Origin: Capnocytophaga periodontitidis
Lineage (GTDB): Bacteria; Bacteroidota; Bacteroidia; Flavobacteriales; Flavobacteriaceae
Direction: 5' to 3'
NCBI RefSeq assembly: GCF_016126015.1
Contig: NZ_JAEFDB010000002.1
Coordinates: forward strand, 1-64,000
Length of the DNA stretch: 64,000 nt
Part shown: piece by piece, positions 1 to 7,757 of the stretch
Layout of the letters: each line of letters begins with the position of its first letter
How positions within the stretch are numbered: position 1 is the stretch's first letter
The notes under the pieces: generated by a model
Seen by the model: the letters and a program-made list of their open reading frames with translations, nothing else
The model's database searches: none
Told to the model about the DNA's origin: nothing
Program-made: the position numbers and the translations under genes

Positions 1-42
1 GTAGTGACGCATTGGCAATACAAGCAAGAGTAAAGATAAATA
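1..42 (-). pseudogene. possible start of a secreted protein gene cut by the window edge
   Basis: One minus-strand frame here reads FIFTLACIANASL, which resembles the signal peptide of the secreted protein at 5055-5516 (TLLLVIACIANTFAQ). No ATG, GTG or TTG lies in frame between the preceding stop and this segment. It may be a broken paralogue or start at an unusual codon. Most of it would lie outside the window, so this is only a weak call. Confidence 0.25.
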
Positions 43-711
43 TTATTCCTTTACAAATTCATAATGCTTCATTATCAGATATTCTTCTTTGTTTTTTGGT
101 TGGCTCGTCCATTTATCATTTCTTAAAAAATAGTGAATTGCCTTTGTCTCAGGGAATTTATTAGAAGAGGAAAGAAAATCAGTTGCTTTATACGATATTT
201 TTGCATATTCCATTATAGCAAGAGTGTCGTTGTTTGTTTGCTTACTATTTGCAGGCACTCGTTCATTGATTCTGTAAAAACCAGAAACCGTTAAAGAATC
301 ATTAGGAGCTATATTAAAAATGGTATAACTATATCGCCCTTCTGCTGTATTGCTGCCATTAAAAAACACAAAAGAACAACTTTTGCCTCTATTTTCAAAT
401 AAATCATACCAAAATACTATAGGTACACTTAATATTTCAGCATAACTATATAAGGGATAGCGTTGTTTTTTGTACTCTAAATAATAATGAGGGTAGTTGT
501 CATTTACAGTTAGTGTTACTAAATCCTCTTCGCAAGTAGGTCTTCCAGTTGATTTATTGTCATATTCTGAACGCCACGATAAAACTTCACTGATGTAAGT
601 AGTATCTTTTGTTAGTTTTTTGTCCTCATCTTCAAAAACGATAGTATTTGTAGTTTTTCTGTCATTACAAGCTATCGTTAGCAAACATAATAAATATATG
701 AGATGTTTCAT
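43..711 (-). CDS. hypothetical lipoprotein
   Basis: This is a 222-residue protein with a type II signal peptide: a short hydrophobic stretch ends in the lipobox LTIAC, so it should be a membrane-anchored lipoprotein. I recognise no domain in the mature part, which is rich in Tyr, Asn and Asp. Its first 45 coding bases are almost identical to those of the next lipoprotein (777-1427), while the mature parts differ. It belongs to a minus-strand array of exported proteins next to a VgrG-like remnant, so an immunity role against a type VI effector is possible, but that is inference from context only. Confidence 0.7.
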   Translation of the reverse strand: MKHLIYLLCLLTIACNDRKTTNTIVFEDEDKKLTKDTTYISEVLSWRSEYDNKSTGRPTCEEDLVTLTVNDNYPHYYLEYKKQRYPLYSYAEILSVPIVFWYDLFENRGKSCSFVFFNGSNTAEGRYSYTIFNIAPNDSLTVSGFYRINERVPANSKQTNNDTLAIMEYAKISYKATDFLSSSNKFPETKAIHYFLRNDKWTSQPKNKEEYLIMKHYEFVKE

Positions 712-776
712 CTGAAAAATTGTGTTTATAGTTATTCATATTCAAAAAGTTTTATTCTAAAACTTTTTTCAGGTTT

Positions 777-1427
777 TTAGAATCCATCAGATAAATCATA
801 AACATTATTGATTTCTTCAGCTCCAGCACAAGTGGAATCTATATAGTATTGAACTTTCCTATCTTGTTCTTCATTGAAATAATCTACTTTTATCTCTTCT
901 TCTGAAAAAACATTCCATCTTCCGTTATTATAACAAACATTTATACTCTTGCTATTCATATCATTTTCATTCATTCGCATTATTCGCAAATATTGTCCCT
1001 GACTACAACAATCCTCAGGTCTATTGTTAAAACGATCATAAACATATCCTTGTCTAAGGATTATTGTATATTGTAATTCAACATAGCCTATTTGTACAAT
1101 TTCTTTATAAACATTGTCTTCTTCGATAAAAATAGTATAAAGATAACGCGGACGAAACCTACTTTCCTCTCCATTTGCATAGTAGAAATCCCACGCTCTA
1201 TCCCTATTTTGTTGTAATCCATTATATCCAAAAATAGAATCACCTGCCATAATTTGGCGTGTTACAAGTAGCTTCTCTTTACTATTGTGATCATCTTCTT
1301 TTACATCTAAGAGATAGAAAATAGAATCACGATCATAATCTACTACAAAATTTTCTGTATCAACAAGATTTTTGTGATGATTACAGGCTATTGTTAGCAA
1401 GCATAATAAAGATATGAGATGTTTCAT
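777..1427 (-). CDS. hypothetical lipoprotein
   Basis: This 216-residue protein starts with a signal peptide nearly identical to that of its downstream neighbour (MKHLISLLCLLTIAC) and has the lipobox LTIAC. The mature part is acidic and tyrosine-rich, with a CC pair near residue 140, and matches no family I can name. The bases just before the ATG (TTTCAG against TTTTTCAG) are also shared with the neighbour. This suggests duplication or exchange of a promoter-proximal secretion cassette with unrelated mature domains behind it. Function unknown. Confidence 0.7.
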   Translation of the reverse strand: MKHLISLLCLLTIACNHHKNLVDTENFVVDYDRDSIFYLLDVKEDDHNSKEKLLVTRQIMAGDSIFGYNGLQQNRDRAWDFYYANGEESRFRPRYLYTIFIEEDNVYKEIVQIGYVELQYTIILRQGYVYDRFNNRPEDCCSQGQYLRIMRMNENDMNSKSINVCYNNGRWNVFSEEEIKVDYFNEEQDRKVQYYIDSTCAGAEEINNVYDLSDGF

Positions 1428-1492
1428 CTGAAATGTAGTTTTTAATCAAATCATAACCAGCCGGAATATCTTGAAAGTTATAGATTTTTTTA

Positions 1493-2713
1493 TTATTGCC
1501 ATTCTTCAATTTCATTAATTCGTAAATCTACATTACAAATCTCTACTTCTCTTTCCCCTACTTTTAAGCGTATATTAGCTCCTGTTTTTGTATCATTTAC
1601 CTCTATGATCAAATTACCAACTTCATTCTCTTGCCCTTTAAAGGCTTTTTCAAAACTATCCATTACTTCAGCCACATTAAAATTATTCCATAATCGATAA
1701 AGTTTACCATCATCTCCAAACCATTTTATAAATATTACAAAAGGTATAGCCCTTGGTATAAGAGAAGTATATTGAAATTTTTCAGGAATTTTATATTTTT
1801 CTATTTGGTTTTCTCCCCAAGTACGTTCTCCAAACAATATTTCCCCTTCATGATTAAGTCCCCCATAATAATAGGAATGTATATACTTATTTTTATCTTT
1901 AGTAATAAGGGTCATTTTCCAGAGATAACGTTTTCGATAACTATCCCATAATCCATAAGGAATCTTAAAAACATCTTCTATAACAAGAGGTTCAGTAACA
2001 GGTGTCCCACACTGTTGATACTGCATTCGTATTTTTTCTTTTGGGAGTCCTAATTTTATAACATAATCTCTTTGTTCTATAGTGTGTTCATCTAAAATAA
2101 CATCTCCTGTTCTTTTATAATATTCGTCTGCTTCTTTTTTGGTTACAAAATCAATATCTTTTATCTTTTTTGCTTGGTAACGCCCTACTTCTATAACCCT
2201 GCCATAGTTGTGTAACCAAACAAAAACTACTCCCCCAGGGGCTAAACCTACTTGTATATTATATTCTTCTATTGTTGGAGCTGTATCATCCGCTATTGAG
2301 ATTCTGTATACCTTCTCCTCTAAAAGTTGAGCTATCTTCAGAGAATCTAAAGGCTGATTTTCTAAGAGATATTCACATTTTTCTACATACGAAAGCCAAG
2401 AAACATCTAAGTGAGTAGGAACCCCTTTAGCTTCCTCCTCCTCTGAGGAACCAAAAACACCCGTAGCTCCCCTCTCTATAGAAAAATGGGGAAAGGGACC
2501 TTTATTATCGAATAGGAAAGATTGTCCATTTCCAAATTTACTAGCTCCGTCTTTCCCATATACTACCCCACGATAAGCTCTTATAGGATAGCCTGATACC
2601 GGTTTTACATAAGCGACCCAATGATATTTCTTATTTATATTTTCTTTTTCTTTCTCCTTACAAGAAGTTAATGATGAAAATAAAACTAATAGGGTTATGA
2701 TTATATTTTTCAT
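1493..2713 (-). CDS. DUF2931-like lipoprotein
   Basis: This is a 406-residue lipoprotein with lipobox LTSC, followed by a Lys/Glu linker. The mature region opens with HWVAYVKPVSGYPIRAYRG. The W...P.GYP...Y.G pattern resembles the DUF2931 family of Bacteroidota lipoproteins, which I recall as frequent companions of type VI and polymorphic-toxin loci. It is the largest protein of the array and lies directly downstream, on the same strand, of a VgrG-like remnant. An immunity role is inferred from context. The family assignment is from memory and moderately sure. Confidence 0.6.
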   Translation of the reverse strand: MKNIIITLLVLFSSLTSCKEKEKENINKKYHWVAYVKPVSGYPIRAYRGVVYGKDGASKFGNGQSFLFDNKGPFPHFSIERGATGVFGSSEEEEAKGVPTHLDVSWLSYVEKCEYLLENQPLDSLKIAQLLEEKVYRISIADDTAPTIEEYNIQVGLAPGGVVFVWLHNYGRVIEVGRYQAKKIKDIDFVTKKEADEYYKRTGDVILDEHTIEQRDYVIKLGLPKEKIRMQYQQCGTPVTEPLVIEDVFKIPYGLWDSYRKRYLWKMTLITKDKNKYIHSYYYGGLNHEGEILFGERTWGENQIEKYKIPEKFQYTSLIPRAIPFVIFIKWFGDDGKLYRLWNNFNVAEVMDSFEKAFKGQENEVGNLIIEVNDTKTGANIRLKVGEREVEICNVDLRINEIEEWQ

Positions 2714-2734
2714 TGCTGTTTTTCACCTTTTTTA

Positions 2735-2902
2735 TATTTATTATAGTAACATTTCCTTCACGGGCTTGGTGGAAAGTCTCAGCTGTACTCTCTAATAATA
2801 TTCTTAGGAGCACTTACATTGATATTTCCTTGTCCATCCATAAGGTAAGTATTACCACTGGGGTCTTCTATCTCAGTAGTAATACTCCTGATATTGTTAG
2901 AA
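2735..2902 (-). pseudogene. VgrG-like C-terminal fragment (type VI tip protein remnant)
   Basis: On the minus strand, the frame that opens after a stop near 2902-2904 reads about 55 codons without a start. It contains the segments ITTEIEDPSGNTYLMDGQG and NINVSAPKNI. The pattern DPSGNT-x2-MDGQGNI-x-V-x-APKNI is what I remember from the C-terminal repeats of Bacteroidota VgrG/TssI proteins. After APKNI the match fades. It lies between two secreted-protein genes and looks like a recombination scar of a VgrG-effector-immunity module. A profile search would settle it. Confidence 0.5.
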
Positions 2903-2915
2903 ATTTGTTAGAATG

Positions 2916-3758
2916 TTACATCTTCAAAAGTTGAACTTTTTTTATAAAAGTAACTGTATTATTTCCCATATTTGTACTTTTTAAATGCGTTTTTTCAAAA
3001 CTATTATATAAGGATATTGTTTTTTGGGTCTCTTCCATAGATTTAACATTCGCTTCTGTAATTGAAAAAGAGAAACTATTAGGATTTGTAGATAAACGCT
3101 CTTTAAAAAAAGATATATCAGCGTAATTTTCGCCTTTTTTGTATGCTTTTTTTGTGATACTTACTATTCCTTTTTCATCATAAATATAGAAAACTAACCA
3201 CTTTTCAAAGCCGTCGGCTTGTTGTTTTTGTGTAACTAAAACAGCTTTTAATATTTTGTAGTTGAATCTATATTTACTTTTCGAGCTTACTAAAAATAAA
3301 TCTTCTAAGAGGAAATAATCCCCTAAACAATCATCTAAGAAATCTAATATTTCACTAATATCTTTTTGCTCTAAAATTTTAGTTTTCAGAAAATTATAGT
3401 ATTGCTTTTCCAAAAAATATACATCTTTTTTGTTTACTTCTATTTTATATTTCGAATCAAAGAATTTTAAATTTAATGTTGAGTCATCAACAAATAATGT
3501 GGCATTATTATTTTTGGTTATTAGATGTAATTTACAAGAATTATAACTACTTGCATCAGTATAAGCATCATACAACAACGCCTCTTTCCCCTTTTCATAT
3601 ACAAATTGATGAAAAATGGGGAAAGCTACACTATCTTGAGGAATATTATTTTCCCCTTCTATAGTATATTTATCATAAAGCATCCTAAAACGTAATTCTT
3701 CCTTTTGAGAATATGCATAAAAGCAACTCAACAATAGTATAAAATATAATTTCTTCAT
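2916..3758 (-). CDS. hypothetical secreted protein
   Basis: This 280-residue protein has a Sec signal peptide (MKKLYFILLLSCFYAYSQ) cleaved before KEELRF. No domain is recognised. The mature part is rich in Lys, Phe and Tyr and contains a cysteine pair split by a short acidic loop (DFLDDCLGDYF). It ends 14 bp upstream of the VgrG-like remnant and precedes it in the direction of transcription. Its base composition is more AT-rich than the housekeeping genes to the right, as in the rest of this array. Confidence 0.65.
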   Translation of the reverse strand: MKKLYFILLLSCFYAYSQKEELRFRMLYDKYTIEGENNIPQDSVAFPIFHQFVYEKGKEALLYDAYTDASSYNSCKLHLITKNNNATLFVDDSTLNLKFFDSKYKIEVNKKDVYFLEKQYYNFLKTKILEQKDISEILDFLDDCLGDYFLLEDLFLVSSKSKYRFNYKILKAVLVTQKQQADGFEKWLVFYIYDEKGIVSITKKAYKKGENYADISFFKERLSTNPNSFSFSITEANVKSMEETQKTISLYNSFEKTHLKSTNMGNNTVTFIKKVQLLKM

Positions 3759-3794
3759 TCCTTTATTTTTTTGTAGTGTACTAAACCGAATTTA

Positions 3795-4325
3795 TTAAAA
3801 CTCAATACTGTCATTTTTTTTATATTCCGAGAACTGCTTTATTTTGACTTTTTTGTCTATTAATTTATCATTTTTAAAGGTAAGAAAAATAAGATAGTTA
3901 AAATTTCCAATGGTTGTATATGAAAAATTTGACAACCTTACATTTACAAATGTTTTATTCTTTTTCTTTTTATATACGATGAAAGAAGGGTAGCAAGTTC
4001 TTTCAAAATCTGATATATGCAATGGAATTATCATTCCGTTAAATTCAATAATAGGATTTTGCTTCTCCAATTTTAAGAAATCCTTTCTGAACTGTTTGAG
4101 TTCTTTGTCAGTACTTGGTCTTCCTAAGAACTGTTCTAATACATTATCGCTCTTTATAAATACATTGATACTGTCTTTCCCCATTTTCATATAGGAAACA
4201 TAATACACTACGCTATCTTGTCTTCCTATAATTCTACAATAATCAATGCGTTTTTCTATTGATGTTTGTGAAAACAAAGAAAACGTACTGATAAAAACTA
4301 AAACTAATGTTGTGATTGTTCTCAT
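3795..4325 (-). CDS. hypothetical secreted protein, paralogue of 4350-4901
   Basis: This 176-residue protein has a cleavable signal peptide (MRTITTLVLVFISTFSLFSQ). Its C-terminal half resembles its upstream neighbour: KKKKNKTFVNVRLSNFS here against QKRKNKTLLKLDLTNFS there, followed by GNFNY against GNYAY and then a KNDKL/KNNKL motif. The two are diverged tandem paralogues 24 bp apart, probably co-transcribed from the promoter at 4924. No function can be read from the sequence. Tandem diverged copies in such arrays often track different cognate toxins, but that is inference. Confidence 0.65.
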   Translation of the reverse strand: MRTITTLVLVFISTFSLFSQTSIEKRIDYCRIIGRQDSVVYYVSYMKMGKDSINVFIKSDNVLEQFLGRPSTDKELKQFRKDFLKLEKQNPIIEFNGMIIPLHISDFERTCYPSFIVYKKKKNKTFVNVRLSNFSYTTIGNFNYLIFLTFKNDKLIDKKVKIKQFSEYKKNDSIEF

Positions 4326-4349
4326 ATTCTTGTTAAAACTTATGTAATT

Positions 4350-4901
4350 TCAATTCAGAAAAAGGTATTCCTCTATCTTTGAAAGAGATAGTTTATTATT
4401 CTTATATTCAAGATAGATATAATACGCATAATTCCCCACAGGTGAATGAGAGAAATTTGTTAGATCTAACTTCAAAAGCGTTTTGTTCTTACGTTTTTGA
4501 TACTTAATTTGCATAGGAACACATTTTTGAATAGTCCTTAGTGTAGTATCTAAAATGACAAATTGGTCGTTAAACTGAATTTTTACTCTCTTTTTACCTA
4601 ACTTTAACAGCTCTTCTTTAAGATTTGCATCAAGGAGAGCAAAGGGAGAAGATTTCTCACCGAAATAGTCATTATCTTCTGCCATAAAAAGTTTTATTTT
4701 ATCTTTAAAGAAAGTTTCTTCAAGCACATAATACCTATTACACAACTTTGTACTATCTTCTCTACAGTCAAAATTACCATTCTCAGAAGGAATTTCTATA
4801 AAATAATAATTATCATCCACTCTTCTAATACTATTTTGTGCACAACAAGAGAATGCTATGAGCAGGGAAATAGTTAAAAACAGGTTATTTTTCATATCCA
4901 A
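4350..4901 (-). CDS. hypothetical exported protein, paralogue of 3795-4325
   Basis: This 183-residue protein begins with a hydrophobic signal region ending FSCCAQ. It could be a lipoprotein (Cys at the FSC position) or be cleaved after CAQ. The C-terminal half matches its downstream paralogue at the NKT-x4-DLTNFS-x4-GNYAY block. A TAnnTTTG-type promoter element (TATCTTTG, minus strand) lies about 23 bp before the ATG. That makes this the first gene of a probable transcription unit running leftward through the array. Confidence 0.65.
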   Translation of the reverse strand: MDMKNNLFLTISLLIAFSCCAQNSIRRVDDNYYFIEIPSENGNFDCREDSTKLCNRYYVLEETFFKDKIKLFMAEDNDYFGEKSSPFALLDANLKEELLKLGKKRVKIQFNDQFVILDTTLRTIQKCVPMQIKYQKRKNKTLLKLDLTNFSHSPVGNYAYYIYLEYKNNKLSLSKIEEYLFLN

Positions 4902-4923
4902 TTAAGTATTTTTGTTTTAAGTG

Positions 4924-4931
4924 CAAAGATA
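4924..4931 (-). promoter_or_regulatory. promoter -7 element, TATCTTTG
   Basis: On the minus strand this octamer fits the Bacteroidota -7 consensus TAnnTTTG, 23 bp before the start of the gene at 4350-4901. No clear TTTG -33 element is seen. Confidence 0.5.
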
Positions 4932-5005
4932 ACAAAAAATAGTAAAGAGCCTAATGAAAAACAAAAAATATTTTGCGTATTGTTTTGTCTATTAGGGTTT
5001 AATGG

Positions 5006-5023
5006 GGGCGTTTGCAAACGCCC
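5006..5023. repeat. perfect 18-bp palindrome
   Basis: GGGCGTTTGCAAACGCCC is a perfect inverted repeat and a GC-rich island inside AT-rich intergenic DNA. It is followed by CGTACACCACGCGC. It resembles the dispersed REP-like palindromes seen in many Bacteroidota. It lies between convergent or tandem ends of exported-protein genes, where it could also act as a transcriptional barrier. Confidence 0.6.
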
Positions 5024-5054
5024 GTACACCACGCGCTGTAAAAGCGATTGATTA

Positions 5055-5516
5055 TCATAAATACTCATAAATGATAAAGCGACCTTGGGAGTTGGTGGGG
5101 ACTTTTATTTTCTTTTCGCCTTTGATGAAGTGGAAATTGCGCCTTGTTTCCCCATTGTCGATGATAGTCCCGTGCTTTTTGTCTATTTTGATATAGTATT
5201 CGTACATATCGGCTTCAAAAGGCAGGTCTTTGCCATAGGTGCTGTAGCGTTTGTGAGGGATATAACCTTCTGAACCTCCGCTGTAAAACTCAAGAGCGCT
5301 GCCTCGGTAGTTGTATTTGGTTACATATTCGCCATAATATTTTTCACCTTTTAACGTATAGAGTCTACTTGGGGCTAAAGAAATGTTTTGACTGGCGAGC
5401 AATACATACTTTGCTTTGATGTACTTCACTTGCTGTAAGGAGTCTAAGGCTTGTGGTGAGAGTTGGGCAAAGGTATTGGCAATACAAGCAATAACGAGTA
5501 AGAGTGTTAATTTCAT
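5055..5516 (-). CDS. hypothetical secreted protein
   Basis: This 153-residue protein has a signal peptide (MKLTLLLVIACIANTFAQ) cleaved before LSPQA. The mature domain has a Gly/Tyr-rich centre (KGEKYYGEYVTKYNYRGS) and ends in strand-like alternation, but I recognise no family. Its signal peptide reappears in a partial sequence at the left window edge. Upstream lie two 28-bp direct repeats and a TACCTTTG promoter element at 5657, so it probably has its own regulated promoter. Confidence 0.6.
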   Translation of the reverse strand: MKLTLLLVIACIANTFAQLSPQALDSLQQVKYIKAKYVLLASQNISLAPSRLYTLKGEKYYGEYVTKYNYRGSALEFYSGGSEGYIPHKRYSTYGKDLPFEADMYEYYIKIDKKHGTIIDNGETRRNFHFIKGEKKIKVPTNSQGRFIIYEYL

Positions 5517-5542
5517 AGAGTATAAGGTTTAATATTTTTATA

Positions 5543-5635
5543 TTTCTATCAAATGACCATCAAATAAAAACTAATTGACTATCAGTGATTTAATTTTTAA
5601 AAGGGCTTTTCTATCAAATGACCATCAAATAAAAA
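5543..5635. repeat. two 28-bp direct repeats upstream of 5055-5516
   Basis: The 28-bp word starting TTTCTATCAAATGACC and ending ATCAAATAAAAA occurs exactly at 5543-5570 and again at 5608-5635, 65 bp apart start to start. Each copy holds ATCAAAT twice. They lie between the promoter element at 5657 and the start at 5516, so they would be in the transcribed leader. They could be regulator sites, a duplicated leader or slippage products. Confidence 0.7.
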
Positions 5636-5656
5636 ATTAGGACTTTATTCAGCCTA

Positions 5657-5664
5657 CAAAGGTA
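5657..5664 (-). promoter_or_regulatory. promoter -7 element, TACCTTTG
   Basis: This is a minus-strand consensus -7 element in the gap between mutY and the secreted protein at 5055-5516, which it would transcribe with a leader of about 135 nt containing both 28-bp repeats. Confidence 0.5.
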
Positions 5665-5683
5665 TAAAATATTTCTATTTTTC

Positions 5684-6694
5684 CTATTTCCAAAACTTGG
5701 TGATGAAATTTGCGGTGAGTGCCGATACGGGATAGCGGTGTATATCGGTGATGGGTATGCTGTTGTCAAGGCGTTCGGGGGTGGTGATAATCCAAAAAGA
5801 AGTGTAGATATGCTGGTGAGTGAGTTTGTGGATTACAGGCATTTCGTTGTACAAACTCACGGTAGCGGAAGGTAAGATAGAGGCTATTTCTTCGGTAGTA
5901 GCAGGAGCGTTAGTTTCGAGTAGAGGAAACTCATAGAGTCCGTGCCAGATATCTTTGCCTTTGCGCTTTTGCAAAAGGGTTTGTCCGTAAGGGTTTAACC
6001 ATACGAGGTAGTTGAAATAGCGCTTTTTGATAGTGATTTTCTTGAGTTTTACGGGTAATTCGTTTACCTTGTTATGGTGGAATGCCCAACAATGGTCGCG
6101 CAATACGCAATTAGCGCAATCGGGATTCTGGGGGGTGCATTGTAGTGCGCCAAACTCCATTATTGCTTGGTTGTAACCCCCCGCATTCGCTTTGTCTAAA
6201 CACTCGTGTGCCAAGACTTTAAACTCTTTTGCTCCTTGAGTGCTGTTGATAGGGGTTGCGATGCCAAACACACGTGAGAGCACGCGGTATACATTGCCAT
6301 CGACTACGGGGCAGGGTTCGTTATAGCAAAAAGATGCGATGGCACTGGCTGTATAGTCACCTATGCCTTTGAGTTTTACGAGTTCTTTATATGTTTTGGG
6401 GAAGATACCACCCAGTTCGGTAGCGATATATTGGGCGGTGTGGTGTAGATTTTTGGCGCGGGAGTAGTAGCCTAAACCCTGCCATAGTTTGAGGACTTCT
6501 TCTTCGGGGGCATTTGCCAAATCGGTGATGGTGGGGTAGTTGCTAATAAAGCGCTGGTAGTAGGGCAGCCCTTGTACCACACGTGTTTGTTGGAGGATAA
6601 TTTCGGAGAGCCACACCTTATAGGGATTAGCGGTGCCACGCCAAGGCAAGTCGCGCTGGGCAGTGGCATACCAATTTTCTAATTTGTCGGAAAT
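5684..6694 (-). CDS. mutY: A/G-specific adenine glycosylase MutY
   Basis: MutY removes adenine mispaired with 8-oxoguanine. The protein shows the ILQQTRV helix, the helix-hairpin-helix LKGIGDYTASAIASF, the catalytic Asp in VVDGNVYRVLSRV, the iron-sulfur cluster cysteines C-x6-C-x2-C-x5-C and a C-terminal Nudix-like MutT domain. The start is a problem. A TTG at 6647-6649 gives MPWRGT, but homologues carry about 15 more residues, and the in-frame DNA upstream does encode them (SDKLENWYATAQRDLPWR). No ATG, GTG or TTG lies between those codons and the stop at 6707-6709. I place the start at ATT 6692-6694; CTG at 6701-6703 is the alternative. Repeat-like filler DNA abuts this point. Confidence 0.9.
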   Translation of the reverse strand: MSDKLENWYATAQRDLPWRGTANPYKVWLSEIILQQTRVVQGLPYYQRFISNYPTITDLANAPEEEVLKLWQGLGYYSRAKNLHHTAQYIATELGGIFPKTYKELVKLKGIGDYTASAIASFCYNEPCPVVDGNVYRVLSRVFGIATPINSTQGAKEFKVLAHECLDKANAGGYNQAIMEFGALQCTPQNPDCANCVLRDHCWAFHHNKVNELPVKLKKITIKKRYFNYLVWLNPYGQTLLQKRKGKDIWHGLYEFPLLETNAPATTEEIASILPSATVSLYNEMPVIHKLTHQHIYTSFWIITTPERLDNSIPITDIHRYPVSALTANFITKFWK

Positions 6695-6735
6695 AGGTTT
6701 CAGGGGTTAGGTTTTAGGTGTTAGAGAGTGTTGCT
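6695..6735. repeat. degenerate TTAGGTxTTAGG filler repeat at the mutY 5' end
   Basis: This stretch is made of overlapping words GGTTTCAGG, GGTTAGG, TTTTAGG and TGTTAG, the same word family seen at 24938, 35506 and 36837. It runs directly up to the first MutY codons and may have replaced the original start codon. Confidence 0.5.
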
Positions 6736-6756
6736 ACTCATTGGTGAATTTGCTAA

Positions 6757-7074
6757 TTAGATAACTACAGCTGTACCGCTAACAGTAACCATTAGCATAC
6801 CGCCGTTAGCGCCTACGGTTTCATAATCGAGGTCGATACCAACGATCGCATTAGCGCCTTTTTGGGCAGCGCGTTGTTGGAGTTCAGCAAGGGCAGAATC
6901 TTTGGCTTCGATAAGGACTTTTTCGTAGGTAGAGGAGCGTCCGCCAAAGAAGTCGGTAAGTCCAGCCATAAAATCTTTAATAGCATTTGCTCCGATGATA
7001 GTTTCACCGGTAACGATGCCTAAATACTGTTTGATAGGTTGTCCTTCGATAGTGGGGGTTGTTGTTAAAATCAT
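6757..7074 (-). CDS. ybjQ: YbjQ/UPF0145 family protein
   Basis: This 105-residue protein matches the YbjQ (UPF0145, putative heavy-metal-binding) family over its full length: [17 protein letters not shown] at the N-terminus, the GGRSSTYE turn, the helix with [24 protein letters not shown], and a closing hydrophobic strand [13 protein letters not shown]. Family members form pentamers. Their role is unclear, and the heavy-metal label rests on weak evidence. It lies between the PIN toxin and mutY and may be read through from the tatA promoter. Confidence 0.85.
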   Translation of the reverse strand: MILTTTPTIEGQPIKQYLGIVTGETIIGANAIKDFMAGLTDFFGGRSSTYEKVLIEAKDSALAELQQRAAQKGANAIVGIDLDYETVGANGGMLMVTVSGTAVVI

Positions 7075-7098
7075 AGTGTTAAATTGTTAATTTGTCAA

Positions 7099-7530
7099 TT
7101 AGCGAGGGTTGTGAATTACTACAGCTCCTTGTGATTGATATTCTGGAAATTTATCATCACAAGTAATAATAGGAACTTTTTGATCTATAGCGTGAGCTAT
7201 AATCGCAAGGTCGGTAGGGTCGTTATGTTTTGGTACAAATGTAAGAGTTGAAGCTATTAGAGCGTGTTCTTCTTTAAAAGGCAATACTTTTATAATAGGG
7301 ATCGTATTTAAAATTGCTCTAATAAGTTTATCTCCTGTATCAAGTAAATCATAATCAATATGTTTAAACTTTTTCTTTCTATATAATTGTGCTATTTCTA
7401 ACAGAGAAATAGAACTTACATAGAAAAGATTTTGAGAATCTTCTAAAATTCTCAATATAGGAGATTTTAATTCGGTATAGCGTCCTTCATATAATATGAT
7501 GACGATGTTGGTATCTAAAAAATAGTTCAT
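7099..7530 (-). CDS. PIN-domain ribonuclease toxin (VapC-like)
   Basis: This 143-residue PIN domain carries the expected acidic metal-binding residues: Asp in FLDTN at the N-terminus, Glu in SLLEIAQ, Asp in DPTDLAIIAHA and Asp in TCDDKF near the end. PIN toxins of this type cleave RNA and are held by a cognate antitoxin. The 71-residue gene directly upstream (7533-7748) is 2 bp away and is the likely antitoxin. The pair sits between tatA and ybjQ, probably in the tatA transcription unit. The target RNA is unknown. Confidence 0.85.
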   Translation of the reverse strand: MNYFLDTNIVIILYEGRYTELKSPILRILEDSQNLFYVSSISLLEIAQLYRKKKFKHIDYDLLDTGDKLIRAILNTIPIIKVLPFKEEHALIASTLTFVPKHNDPTDLAIIAHAIDQKVPIITCDDKFPEYQSQGAVVIHNPR

Positions 7531-7532
7531 AA

Positions 7533-7748
7533 TTATTCTTCTTGCAACAATCTTGTCATCATATTAGAACCATACACTAAATCTCTATCCTCTTCTGCAA
7601 TAGTAAAAAGAGGTTTTTTAGCTAATTCTTTAGCATAATCTAAAAGTGATTTTTTCTTGGTAGATTTTATTACTTCACTTTTAGTAACAGACTTATGAAC
7701 GACTTCATTTTCAGCTATTTGAGTGTCTTCTAAAACAAGTGCTTCCAT
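7533..7748 (-). CDS. putative antitoxin of the PIN toxin
   Basis: This is a 71-residue protein with a Lys/Ser-rich centre (SEVIKSTKKKSLLDYAKEL) and an acidic tail ending LLQEE. No DNA-binding fold is obvious. Its place, 2 bp upstream of a VapC-like gene on the same strand, and the hydrophobic C-terminal helix fit a VapC-type antitoxin whose C-terminus occupies the nuclease groove. The assignment rests on context. Confidence 0.65.
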   Translation of the reverse strand: MEALVLEDTQIAENEVVHKSVTKSEVIKSTKKKSLLDYAKELAKKPLFTIAEEDRDLVYGSNMMTRLLQEE

Positions 7749-7757
7749 AATGTTGTT

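Noticed and set aside
2713-2934. A plus-strand open frame of 73 codons
   Set aside because: It lies opposite the VgrG-like remnant, has no promoter or family, and is explained as antisense of that fragment.
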